Source: an uncultured Clostridia bacterium
GTDB taxonomy: Bacteria; Bacillota; Clostridia; TANB77; CAG-508
Length of the DNA stretch: 36,862 nt
Direction: 5' to 3'
Assembly: GCA_934140005.1 (NCBI GenBank)
Contig: CAKPBB010000017.1
Location: forward strand, 1-36,862
The notes under the pieces were generated by a model. It ran no database searches and had not been told where the DNA came from. It worked only from the letters and a program-made list of their open reading frames with translations. The position numbers and the translations under genes were made by a program. Shown piece after piece: positions 23,592-31,558 of this stretch (within the stretch, counting starts at the first letter, position 1; every line of letters starts with the position of its first letter).

Positions 23592-24059
23592 TTATTTTTT
23601 ATTTCCTCCACTTGTTTTTTTATTTGTTGCTTTTTTTACATTTCCACCTTTATTATTTCCTTTTTTATTTGCAGTATTATTTGTCTTTTTATTAGTCTTC
23701 TTATGAAATGCATTTGCTTCTTTTTTTATTTTGTTTTGTGAAGGATTTTTATATTCTTTATATCTTTTTAATTTATCTTCGTTATTTGCTAATGTAGATA
23801 AAATCTTTTTATCTAACTCCTTTTCTGTGATTCCTAGTTCTTTTGCTGCTTCATTCATTGGTATATTATCAAAAAGCATTTTGTTAATTACAATTACTAA
23901 TTTTAATTGTTGCAAATTTTCTTCATCACCAGCTAAAGCCTCTTCCATTCTTCTTATTAAATCATCTCTTCTTAATCCGAATTGCTTTGCAGTTTTTCTA
24001 ATTGTCAACTCAGTATTTAGTATCTTGTTAATAAAAATCATTTCATTTTTATTTGTCAT
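23592..24059 (-). CDS. Small basic protein with two helix-turn-helix-like repeats and Lys/Asn-rich tail
   Basis: This 155-residue protein is made of two copies of a ~44-residue unit. INKILNTELTIRKTAKQFGL is followed by RRDDLIRRMEEALAGDEENL; the second copy is INKMLFDNIPMNEAAKELGI then TEKELDKKILSTLANNEDKL. Each looks like a helix-turn-helix. The last ~55 residues are almost only Lys, Asn, Gly and Thr, a typical nucleic-acid-binding, disordered tail. I do not know a named family. AAAGAGG lies 6 nt before the ATG. It sits between miaB (25 nt) and mutS (55 nt) and is probably co-transcribed. A DNA- or RNA-binding role is inferred from composition only. Confidence 0.65.
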   Translation of the reverse strand: MTNKNEMIFINKILNTELTIRKTAKQFGLRRDDLIRRMEEALAGDEENLQQLKLVIVINKMLFDNIPMNEAAKELGITEKELDKKILSTLANNEDKLKRYKEYKNPSQNKIKKEANAFHKKTNKKTNNTANKKGNNKGGNVKKATNKKTSGGNKK

Positions 24060-24084
24060 AATTAACCTCTTTCAACTTTTCCTA

Positions 24085-25473
24085 TTATTTTTCTTGTTTT
24101 GTATCTATGATTTCAGCTTTTAAGTACCATTTATGTGCACTTATTATTTTAACTGTTACAATATCTCCAATTTTTTGACCTTCTATTGGTTTAAATACTA
24201 CTACCTTATTTGTATCAGTTCTTGCTGTATACATTTCGTTATTATTTTTGCTATAACCTTCTATCATTACTTTTTGGTTAGTACCAATATATTTTTCATT
24301 ATTTTCATCTACATGACTATCATATAAGTCTTTTAATTTATCAAATCTAATGTGCTTTATATCCTCTGGAACTTGGTCATCTCTCTTTTCAGCTGGTGTA
24401 CCAATTCTTGGAGAATATATAAACATAAATATTTGTTCAAAATTTACTTTTCTAACAACATCTAATGTATCTTCAAATTCTTCATCAGTTTCGCCTGGAA
24501 AACCAACTATAATATCAGTTGAAAAAACAATATTTGGGATTCTGTCTTTCATTTTTTCAACTAAAGCTAAATATTGCTCTTTAGTATATCTTCTATTCAT
24601 TTCTTTCAATACTTTTGAATTTCCAGATTGTAATGGCAAATGAATAATTTTACATATTTTTTCATTGTTAGCAATAGCCTCTATTACATCATCTGTAAAA
24701 TCCTTTGGATGTGGTGAAATAAATCTAACTCTCTCTATTCCATCTATTTTACAAACTTCATTTAGTAAATCTGCAAAGTTTCTTATTTTTTCATTTCCTT
24801 TATATGAGTTTACATTTTGACCTAATAAAGTTATTTCTTTATAGCCTTCTTTTGCCAAAATTTTTACTTCTTCTAAAATTTTCTCTGGCTCTCTGCTTCT
24901 TTCTCTACCTCTTACATAAGGAACTATACAATATGTACAAAAATTATTACAGCCATACATAATAGTTACAGAAGCTTTAAATTTATCGTTTCTTTTTATA
25001 GGTAAGCCTTCATAAATTTCGCCATCTATATCTATAACATCCTTTACTTTTTCACGTCTAATAAGTGCTTTATACACATCTTCTGGAAGATTTTGCATTG
25101 TATGAGTACCAAATACAATATCAACATAATGATAACTTTGTTTGATTTTATCTAACATTGCTTTTTCTTGCATCATACATCCGCCAATAGCAAGTAAAAC
25201 ATCTTTATTCTCTTTTAATTTTTTTACTTCTCCTACTTTGCCAAATAATCTTTCTTCTGCATTTTCTCTAACACAACAAGTATTAAATATCACAATATCA
25301 GCATCTTGCATTTCTTTTGTTTCTGTATAATTCATCTCGCATAACATTCCAGCCAATTTTTCTGAATCATTTTCGTTTAATTGGCAACCCATTGTTAGAA
25401 TATAATATTTCTTATTTTTTAATGAATTTATTTCTTTTACTTTTTGTATATAATCTTCTTGTTTTACCTGCAC
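24085..25473 (-). CDS. miaB: tRNA-2-methylthio-N6-dimethylallyladenosine synthase MiaB
   Basis: This 462-residue radical-SAM methylthiotransferase has an N-terminal UPF0004 domain (YYILTMGCQLNENDSEKL, FNTCCVRENAEER, IGGCMMQEKA) carrying the auxiliary cluster cysteines. The radical SAM domain has CNNFCTYCIVPYVRGRERSR (CxxxCxxC), and a C-terminal TRAM domain follows. The Met-Gln-Glu and Arg-Gly-Arg-Glu-Arg-Ser signatures favour MiaB over MtaB and RimO. It adds a methylthio group to i6A37 of tRNAs reading UNN codons. It lies in the prmC-to-mutS run, as is common in clostridia. Confidence 0.95.
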   Translation of the reverse strand: MQVKQEDYIQKVKEINSLKNKKYYILTMGCQLNENDSEKLAGMLCEMNYTETKEMQDADIVIFNTCCVRENAEERLFGKVGEVKKLKENKDVLLAIGGCMMQEKAMLDKIKQSYHYVDIVFGTHTMQNLPEDVYKALIRREKVKDVIDIDGEIYEGLPIKRNDKFKASVTIMYGCNNFCTYCIVPYVRGRERSREPEKILEEVKILAKEGYKEITLLGQNVNSYKGNEKIRNFADLLNEVCKIDGIERVRFISPHPKDFTDDVIEAIANNEKICKIIHLPLQSGNSKVLKEMNRRYTKEQYLALVEKMKDRIPNIVFSTDIIVGFPGETDEEFEDTLDVVRKVNFEQIFMFIYSPRIGTPAEKRDDQVPEDIKHIRFDKLKDLYDSHVDENNEKYIGTNQKVMIEGYSKNNNEMYTARTDTNKVVVFKPIEGQKIGDIVTVKIISAHKWYLKAEIIDTKQEK

Positions 25474-25546
25474 TTTTAATTCCTCCTAATTCTGTTATAT
25501 TCTATAACAAATGCATGTGTTTTGCAAGGGTTAAAATAATTTGTTT

Positions 25547-26689
25547 TTATACAAATTCTTCAAAAACTATATTGGCTAAATCTAACCCTTCTTTCGTAAG
25601 TTTTATATTATCTAAGTCAACTTCTAACAAGTTCATTTGCTCTAATTTACTAATTTCAAATCTAAAATAAAATAATGGATTTAATTCAAATTTTCTTTGA
25701 AATTCTGAAATTGATACTCCATCTATTTTTCTAAGTCCAAGCATCATATATTCTTTTGCAATATCTTCTTTTGTTCTATTTTCTTCTTCAATAATTTGAT
25801 TTTGTTTAAAATTATTTTTTTCAATATTCCTAATATAATCATTGATTTTTTCTATATTACAAAATCTTTTTTCATTAAAATAAGAATGTGCTGCTATTCC
25901 AAAACCTAGATATTCTTTTTGTTTCCAACAATTGCTATTGTGTTTAGATTCATAACCCTTTTTCGCATAATTAGAAATTTCATAATGCTTATATCCAGCA
26001 TTTTCAAATGCTTTTTTACTTTGCCAATACATTTCTCTTTCAAGTTCATCTGACAAAGTGCTTTCTTCTCCACTTTGAACTTTTTTCCACAGTTCTGTAT
26101 TTTCTTCTAAAATTAAAGAATAAATTGAAATATGTTCAGGATTTAAGTTAATTACTTTTTTGACACTTGTCATCAAATCATCTAAAGTTTGTTCTGGTAA
26201 GGCTAACATTAAATCTATATTTATATTTTCGAATCCCATTTTTCTAGCAATTATATATGTTTCAATAAAGTCTTCATATGTATGTATTCTGCCAATTTTT
26301 TTTAACAAATAATTATTAGTTGACTGAAGTCCAATACTAAGTCTATTGATACCCATTAATTTATATGAGTTCAAATTATCCTTTGTAACTGTTCCCGGAT
26401 TGACTTCTATTGTTATTTCAACATCTGATTTTATTTGCCATTTTTTATAAATTGCATCTAATATTTCCTTTATATAATCTGTTTTTATAAAAGAAGGTGT
26501 GCCACCACCAATATATATTGTTGTAACAATATGCTTATTATCATCATTACAATTTTTTATTTCTTTTATAAGGGCTTCTACATATTTTTTTTGCATATCT
26601 TCTTCTATATTAGCAAAAGATTTAAAATCACAATAACTACATTTCTTTTTACAAAATGGTATATGTACATATATTCCTAATTCTTCCAT
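25547..26689 (-). CDS. hemW: Radical SAM heme chaperone HemW
   Basis: This 380-residue protein begins GIYVHIPFCKKKCSYCDFKS, the CxxxCxxC radical SAM motif with the extra phenylalanine of the CPO/HemW family. TIYIGGGTPSF, EVNPGTVTKDNL, RLSIGLQS and HYEISNYAKKG follow. Oxygen-independent coproporphyrinogen oxidase HemN has an N-terminal extension that is absent here, so HemW is preferred. HemW binds heme and delivers it to haem proteins. No other haem genes are nearby, and the gene sits between whiA and miaB. Confidence 0.9.
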   Translation of the reverse strand: MEELGIYVHIPFCKKKCSYCDFKSFANIEEDMQKKYVEALIKEIKNCNDDNKHIVTTIYIGGGTPSFIKTDYIKEILDAIYKKWQIKSDVEITIEVNPGTVTKDNLNSYKLMGINRLSIGLQSTNNYLLKKIGRIHTYEDFIETYIIARKMGFENINIDLMLALPEQTLDDLMTSVKKVINLNPEHISIYSLILEENTELWKKVQSGEESTLSDELEREMYWQSKKAFENAGYKHYEISNYAKKGYESKHNSNCWKQKEYLGFGIAAHSYFNEKRFCNIEKINDYIRNIEKNNFKQNQIIEEENRTKEDIAKEYMMLGLRKIDGVSISEFQRKFELNPLFYFRFEISKLEQMNLLEVDLDNIKLTKEGLDLANIVFEEFV

Positions 26690-26735
26690 TTTTTATTCCT
26701 TTACATATTCTATTATTGTTCTCTTTTGTACATCT

Positions 26736-27587
26736 TTATCTCTTTAATTCTTCTGCAAATTCGTGTATTTTCTTAAGTCTATGACTTATTCCAGATTTTC
26801 CAATCGGTTGACTAAGCTTTGTTCCTAATTCTTTTAAAGTATCTTCTGGGTTTTCTAATCTTAGTAATGCTAATTCCTTTAAGTCTTCAGACATTTCATC
26901 AAATTTATTTTTACTTTGAATATATTTAATATCATTTATTTGATCAACTGCTGCATTAACAGTTTTATTAATATTAGCTGTTTCACAATTTACTAAACGA
27001 TTAACATTATTTTTCATTTCTCGCATAATTCTAATTTCTTCAAATTTTAAAACAGCCTTATTAGCTCCTACTAAAGCTAAAAATCTTGATATTTCTTCAC
27101 TTTCTTTTAAATATACTATAAATTTCTTTCGTTCTAATGATTTCAAATTAATACCAAAAAATTTACAAATATTTATTACATAATTAGCATTTTCTTTGTT
27201 TTCAAATGAAATTTCTAAATGATATTTATTTTTAGGATCATTTATTGACCCAGCACCTAAAAAAGCACCTTTTACAATAGCTTTTAAAATTTCTTCTTTT
27301 TTAGAATTAATTAATTTTAAATATTCATTAAATTTTTCATCAATTAAAATTACTGCAACATAATATTTGCCTTTTACAGCTGGTTCATATTCTATATTTA
27401 AATTAAATAAAATTTTATAAAAAGCTTCTATATTAAATTCATTTTCAGTAATATATTCAATTTTATTATCAACCATATTTGTATTTCCAGTTAAAATATA
27501 TCCTAAAAATTCAGCCTCTAATATTTCTTTATCTTTAAAATTGATTATCTTACTTAATTCTTCTTTTATTTCATAAGAAAAAGTCAT
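26736..27587 (-). CDS. whiA: DNA-binding protein WhiA
   Basis: This 283-residue protein has an N-terminal LAGLIDADG-type homing-endonuclease-like domain (AFLGAGSINDPKNKYHLEI). Its C-terminal helix-turn-helix has the typical ending LKELGTKLSQPIGKSGISHRLKKI. WhiA controls sporulation genes in actinobacteria and affects division and chromosome segregation in Firmicutes. In many Firmicutes it follows rapZ and yvcK, which are absent here; instead it follows prmC by 38 nt. Length is slightly short of the usual ~310. Confidence 0.93.
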   Translation of the reverse strand: MTFSYEIKEELSKIINFKDKEILEAEFLGYILTGNTNMVDNKIEYITENEFNIEAFYKILFNLNIEYEPAVKGKYYVAVILIDEKFNEYLKLINSKKEEILKAIVKGAFLGAGSINDPKNKYHLEISFENKENANYVINICKFFGINLKSLERKKFIVYLKESEEISRFLALVGANKAVLKFEEIRIMREMKNNVNRLVNCETANINKTVNAAVDQINDIKYIQSKNKFDEMSEDLKELALLRLENPEDTLKELGTKLSQPIGKSGISHRLKKIHEFAEELKR

Positions 27588-27625
27588 TTTTATCTACCTT
27601 ATAATAAATTTAGATTTTTATAAAT

Positions 27626-28477
27626 CTATAAAACTTGTGCCACTATAACTCTATCATTATTAGAAAAATCTTTAACTTTTTTTAATATTTTAAAATTGTT
27701 TTTTTCTAAAATTTCACATACACTATCCATCTGATTATAGCCTATTTCTAAAGCTAAATATCCATTTTCTTTTAAATAATCCTTAGATTTCTTTGCTATT
27801 TTTCTATAAAATTCTAAACCATCTTTTCCACCATCTAAAGCAATTTTAGGTTCATTTTTCACTTCTATTGATAGATTTTCAATTGTTGCTGTTTCTATAT
27901 ATGGAGGATTAGAAATAATAATATCAAATTTTAAATTATTATCAATTTTTTCAAATAAATCACTTTGTATAAAATTTATTTCAACTTCATTTTGCTTTGC
28001 ATTTTTCTTTGCAACATCTAAAGCCTTTTCACTTATATCACTTGCCCAAAATGTAATTTTTTTTGATGCTTCTGATAATTCTTTTGCTATAGAAATAACA
28101 ATTGCTCCACTCCCAGTGCATAGATCTAAAACATTAGAACTTTGCTCTTCTAAAATTATTTTTATAGACTCTTCAACTAAAATTTCTGTATCTGGTTGTG
28201 GAATTAAAACATTGTTATCCACATAAAATTCACAATTTCTGAAAAATTGTGAATTAGTAATATATTGAATAGGATATCCTTTTTTTAATTTTTCTAATTT
28301 TTCAAAAAATTCTTCTTCTTTTTCTTTTGATACATCTTCATCACTATTTATAATTAAATATTCTTTATTTTTATCTAATATATGAGCCAATAAAATCCTT
28401 ACTTTCAAATAAGAATCTTCTATTCCATTTAGCTCATTCGTTCCATATTTTATCAACTGTTTTATATTCATATACAT
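27626..28477 (-). CDS. prmC: Peptide chain release factor N5-glutamine methyltransferase PrmC
   Basis: This 283-residue protein has an N-terminal helical release-factor-binding domain, an SAM-binding motif VLDLCTGSGAIVISIA, and the hallmark IISNPPYIE (NPPY, which holds the Gln substrate). A conserved EPKIALDGGKDGLEFYR follows. It methylates the Gln of the GGQ motif of RF1/RF2. The start at 28477 has a weak site; an ATG two codons further in is an alternative. It leads the run toward mutS and lies just downstream of the 6S RNA gene. The usual partner prfA is not in the window. Confidence 0.93.
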   Translation of the reverse strand: MYMNIKQLIKYGTNELNGIEDSYLKVRILLAHILDKNKEYLIINSDEDVSKEKEEEFFEKLEKLKKGYPIQYITNSQFFRNCEFYVDNNVLIPQPDTEILVEESIKIILEEQSSNVLDLCTGSGAIVISIAKELSEASKKITFWASDISEKALDVAKKNAKQNEVEINFIQSDLFEKIDNNLKFDIIISNPPYIETATIENLSIEVKNEPKIALDGGKDGLEFYRKIAKKSKDYLKENGYLALEIGYNQMDSVCEILEKNNFKILKKVKDFSNNDRVIVAQVL

Positions 28478-28562
28478 ACCAAATTTCTCTTAATATTACT
28501 GTTATATTATAGTATTTTTAGCTATAAATTTCAACTCTTTTTTCTTGTTATAAATAACAAAA

Positions 28563-28770
28563 AGCCCCACGTCTAAGCCGTAAGATGAAGATTTTTTATG
28601 GACCTGTATATATACAGGTGGGTGTCCTCCTAAATACTCCTGGGTTTCTTACATAAATGCAAGCATACACGCCATATCTAGAGCTCAGACTCCCTTATCC
28701 AAACTTGTAGGTTCTAAAAAATCAGTTCTACACGCACTACGCAGGGAAGATTATTAACTATTTTTAACTT
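28563..28770 (-). ncRNA. ssrS: 6S RNA (ssrS)
   Basis: The minus strand has the Firmicute 6S layout. A terminal helix forms between CCCTGCGT and ACGTGGGG with internal bulges. A central region contains AAGGGAG and ATGGCGTGTATGCTTGC. The 3' side has GACACCCACCTG with the short hairpin CCTGTATATATACAGG, then CTTACGGC. A strong promoter ends 7 nt before the assumed 5' end, and the closing helix is followed by five T residues. 6S RNA mimics an open promoter and sequesters sigma-A RNA polymerase in stationary phase. The exact 5' end is inferred from the promoter and may be processed to near 28750. Confidence 0.75.
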
Positions 28771-28776
28771 GAATTT

Positions 28777-28805
28777 ATTATACAGTCTTTTTAAGTTTTT
28801 ATCAA
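28777..28805 (-). promoter_or_regulatory. Promoter of 6S RNA
   Basis: TTGATA (28800-28805) and TATAAT (28777-28782) are separated by 17 nt, very close to sigma-A consensus. The rest of the gap to 28942 is plain AT-rich sequence in which I see nothing more. Confidence 0.8.
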
Positions 28806-28942
28806 CTCATTTTTTCATTATTTTTATATAATTTTAATTATTTATCTAATTTAATCTTTATTATAAACACTATTTCCTAATTTATTCTCTATTTTTAAAA
28901 TTTGTTTTAGTAATTATTTTTTTGTTATAATATATTGTGCAT

Positions 28943-29827
28943 TTAAAATTTTGGAACATATTTTTCTTCATCATCTTCAACATATTGCATATATCCATTT
29001 TTTAGTCCCAATTTATACACATAATTTTCTATTTCATCATATTCTTCTACGCTTAATTTTCTATTAATATCTTCTTTTTCCAAAGCCTTATATGTTGGAA
29101 AATATTGTGCCATTATACTACAATATGTGTCTTTTCCTAAATTATTTTTTATCCATTTTAAAATACCTTTTGTATTTTGCAAATGATTTGGTAATACCAA
29201 ATGTCTAACAATTATTCCTTTTTGTATAATTCCTTCCTCATCAAATATTGGATTTCCTACTTGCTTTTTCATTTCCCAAATAGCTTTTGATGCTTTTTCA
29301 AAATAATCATTTACATTAGATAAATCTTTAGAAAGTTCATTATAATAGTATTTTAAATCTGGTAAATATACATCTACATATCCAGCAAGCATTTTTATTG
29401 TTTCTATACTTTCATAGCCACTACTATTATATACTATTGGCAAATTAAGACCTTGTTTTTTAGCAATATCAATTGCTTCTATTATTTGTGGTACAAAGCT
29501 AAACGCAGTAACTAAATTTATATTATTAGCTCCTTTATTTTGAAGTTCAATCATCTTATCAGCTAATTCTTGAATAGAGATTTCATATCCTTTCTTTTCT
29601 TGACTAATTTCATAATTTTGGCAATAAACACAGTTTAAATTGCATCCAGAAAAGAATATTGCACCAGAACCACTTAATCCACTAATGCAAGGTTCTTCAT
29701 AAAAATGTAAATCTGCTAAAGCAATTTTTATATTTGCTGTCATTCCACATCTTCCAATTTTTTCATATCTATTAACTTTGCAATTTCTTGGGCATAATGT
29801 ACATTCTCTTAATATATCTTTTTCCAT
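28943..29827 (-). CDS. PflA-like radical SAM protein (uncharacterised, PflX type)
   Basis: About 294 residues from the ATG at 29827 (GGTG five nt upstream). An in-frame ATG at 29869 has no ribosome binding site. The N-terminus carries a four-cysteine cluster motif, CTLCPRNC then GRCG. The radical SAM motif is SGCNLNCVYCQN, CxxxCxxC as in pyruvate formate-lyase activating enzymes. YLPDLKYY and IVRHLVLPNH are typical of this PflA-like branch. The activated glycyl-radical enzyme or substrate is not known and no glycyl-radical enzyme is nearby. The gene follows a small gene of the same strand, probably co-transcribed. Confidence 0.85.
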   Translation of the reverse strand: MEKDILRECTLCPRNCKVNRYEKIGRCGMTANIKIALADLHFYEEPCISGLSGSGAIFFSGCNLNCVYCQNYEISQEKKGYEISIQELADKMIELQNKGANNINLVTAFSFVPQIIEAIDIAKKQGLNLPIVYNSSGYESIETIKMLAGYVDVYLPDLKYYYNELSKDLSNVNDYFEKASKAIWEMKKQVGNPIFDEEGIIQKGIIVRHLVLPNHLQNTKGILKWIKNNLGKDTYCSIMAQYFPTYKALEKEDINRKLSVEEYDEIENYVYKLGLKNGYMQYVEDDEEKYVPKF

Positions 29828-29878
29828 TTCTTCACCATTCTTATCCTCAATAAAGCTCTTTTTTATCATAGAATTTTT

Positions 29879-30043
29879 CTATTCGATTTCCAATATTGCA
29901 ATACCTCCATCAAGTTTTATTGATATATAACTCAAATTTTTAATATCTTCTGGTGCTTCTTCTACTTTTCCAGAATATACAAGTTCTCCACCTCTATTGA
30001 TTTTTACTTCTAGTCTTCTCATATCTTTGATTTTTCCGTACAT
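29879..30043 (-). CDS. Small conserved-looking protein, 54 aa, unknown
   Basis: Starting at the ATG at 30043 (TTGGAGGAATTAAA just upstream), the product MYGKIKDMRRLEVKINRGGE and onward is a small, probably beta-rich soluble protein without cysteines or membrane segments. A TTG at 30061 would add six residues but would overlap the binding site. It lies 51 nt before the radical SAM start and is divergent from sigK. No function is proposed. Confidence 0.6.
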   Translation of the reverse strand: MYGKIKDMRRLEVKINRGGELVYSGKVEEAPEDIKNLSYISIKLDGGIAILEIE

Positions 30044-30214
30044 TTTAATTCCTCCAATCAAATATTATAAATTCTATCACTTTTATTTCTAATCGTCAAA
30101 CTTCTTTAATTATTAGTATTCTTATAAATTCATGCAATTTAATTTATATTGGTCAGGCACACTTTTATTTTTTCGTTCATATATTTTAGTATGCTTTTAA
30201 ACGGGAGGTATTAA

Positions 30215-30913
30215 ATGCTTGTCTTTACATTAGAGACTTTTTTTAGTTTTCTTAGCAAAATGATTTTTGGCTTTGGATATATTCAAAGCAGTAGTTTATT
30301 TCCAGAGCCTTTAAGTGCTGAAGATGAAAAAAAGTATTTAGAAGAAATGTTATCTGGTAGTGAATCTGCTAGAAATATTTTAATTGAACATAATTTAAGA
30401 TTAGTTGCTCATATAGCAAAAAAATATAATAATACAAATATTGATTCAGATGACTTGATCTCCATTGGTACTATTGGCTTAATAAAAGGAATCAATAGTT
30501 TTAATACAGAAAAAAATATAAAATTAGCTACATATACTGCAAGATGTATTGAAAATGAAATTTTAATGTTTCTTAGAAGTAATAAAAAAAGAAATTCTGA
30601 AGTATTTTTAAATGAACCAGTTGGAAAAGATAAAGATGATAATGTTGTTACACTTCAAGAGATTCTTGAAGTAAATGAAAAGAATGTTGAAGATGAAGTT
30701 GATTTAAAACTTAAGGTAAAAAATTTATATCAAAAGATAAAAACGGTTTTGAAAAACAGAGAAAAAACAATTATTGAGTTAAGATTTGGTTTAAGTGGAG
30801 ATAAGCCTAAAACTCAAAAAGAAATAGCTGAAATGCTTGATATCAGTCGTTCATATGTTTCTAGGATTGAAACTAAAGCAATTGGAAAACTAGCAAAAGA
30901 AATTAAAGAATAA
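30215..30913 (+). CDS. sigK: Sporulation sigma factor SigK (late mother-cell)
   Basis: This 232-residue sigma-70-family factor has a short hydrophobic pro-sequence-like N-terminus (TLETFFSFLSKMIFGFGYIQ), then FPEPLSAEDEKKYLEEMLSG. Region 2 has ARNILIEHNLRLVAHIAKKY and DLISIGTIGLIKGINSF, and region 4 is EKTIIELRFGLSGDKPKTQK plus EIAEMLDISRSYVSRIE. HNLRLVAHIAKKY is typical of SigK rather than SigE. The gene is intact, with no skin-type insertion. GGGAGG precedes the ATG. The N-terminal extension implies synthesis as an inactive precursor processed in the mother cell, a family inference. It indicates that the organism can sporulate. Confidence 0.9.
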   Translation: MLVFTLETFFSFLSKMIFGFGYIQSSSLFPEPLSAEDEKKYLEEMLSGSESARNILIEHNLRLVAHIAKKYNNTNIDSDDLISIGTIGLIKGINSFNTEKNIKLATYTARCIENEILMFLRSNKKRNSEVFLNEPVGKDKDDNVVTLQEILEVNEKNVEDEVDLKLKVKNLYQKIKTVLKNREKTIIELRFGLSGDKPKTQKEIAEMLDISRSYVSRIETKAIGKLAKEIKE

Positions 30914-30915
30914 TA

Positions 30916-31006
30916 AAAGAAAGTTATTACTAAAAGTTATAATAAATAATTCAAATTTTGATTAGAGTTTGAACTAAATACTTTTAGCTAATAGCTTTCT
31001 TTATTT
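30916..31006. terminator. Bidirectional terminator between sigK and the DGR2-linked operon
   Basis: A 22-nt arm (30916-30937) pairs with 30980-31002 with one bulge and a few mismatched or G-U positions, flanked by A-rich and T-rich ends. It separates convergent genes. Confidence 0.75.
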
Positions 31007-31234
31007 TTAAACTATCGTTGATATAATAACTGCCAGTAAAAACATACAAACTGGTAAAATGTATATAGCATTTTCAATTTCATAAATTGCATATATAATT
31101 AACCCCATTATTGCACCAATTGAGAAAAATGCTACTAAAAGAGTTACTCTGTTTTCTCTTTTTCTATACTCTTGTTCTTTTCTCATTTCTATTTTTTTGT
31201 CATTTATTATATCTTGTTCATATTTATTATCCAT
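31007..31234 (-). CDS. Small membrane protein, 75 aa, two transmembrane segments
   Basis: A charged N-terminal half (MDNKYEQDIINDKKIEMRKE and onward) is followed by two hydrophobic segments (LLVAFFSIGAIMGLIIYAIY and IYILPVCMFLLAVIISTIV). I recognise no family. It is the last gene of the minus-strand series that begins with the DGR2 target; a hairpin separates it from the previous gene. Confidence 0.55.
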   Translation of the reverse strand: MDNKYEQDIINDKKIEMRKEQEYRKRENRVTLLVAFFSIGAIMGLIIYAIYEIENAIYILPVCMFLLAVIISTIV

Positions 31235-31260
31235 ATATTATTTACCTTTATATAAAGTTT

Positions 31261-31293
31261 TATGAAAGTAGTATATTGCATACTACTTTCATA
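31261..31293 (-). terminator. Perfect 14-bp hairpin between two small membrane protein genes
   Basis: tatgaaagtagtat (31261-31274) is exactly complementary to 31280-31293 across a 5-nt loop. The tail is only mildly T-rich, so it may be a weak terminator or mRNA-stabilising hairpin. Confidence 0.5.
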
Positions 31294-31297
31294 ATAT

Positions 31298-31549
31298 TTA
31301 ATTAAACATTTTAATATCATCTTCTGATGTACCAATATCTTCTACATTATTTTCTAACATATCAGAATTATATTGACTATTATTTCTTGCCTCTTCTTCA
31401 ATTCTTAATTGTTCATTTTCTTTTGCTATATTTTCAGCAATTTTTTTCTTCTTACTAACTTTTCCTATTGATAATACTATAATTATTAAAATTAATAATA
31501 TTATCAATATTTTTTTGTTATCTTTAATAAAATTAATTACTTTTTTCAT
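31298..31549 (-). CDS. Small single-pass membrane protein, 83 aa
   Basis: MKKVINFIKDNKKILIILLI begins a short basic N-terminus and one strong membrane helix to about residue 29. A positively charged stop-transfer segment (GKVSKKKK) and an acidic, Asn-rich tail of about 50 residues follow. It starts 9 nt after the giant prepilin-like gene, whose stop codon overlaps this gene's AAGGTG site, so they are co-expressed. Its role, perhaps in assembly or anchoring of the pilin-like protein, is inferred from position only. Confidence 0.6.
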   Translation of the reverse strand: MKKVINFIKDNKKILIILLILIIIVLSIGKVSKKKKIAENIAKENEQLRIEEEARNNSQYNSDMLENNVEDIGTSEDDIKMFN

Positions 31550-31558
31550 AATTTCACC

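Noticed and set aside
30120..30200. SigE/SigK-type promoter upstream of sigK
   Set aside because: CATATATTT with GCAC about 17 nt upstream partly fits mother-cell consensus, but the match is too loose in AT-rich sequence to annotate.
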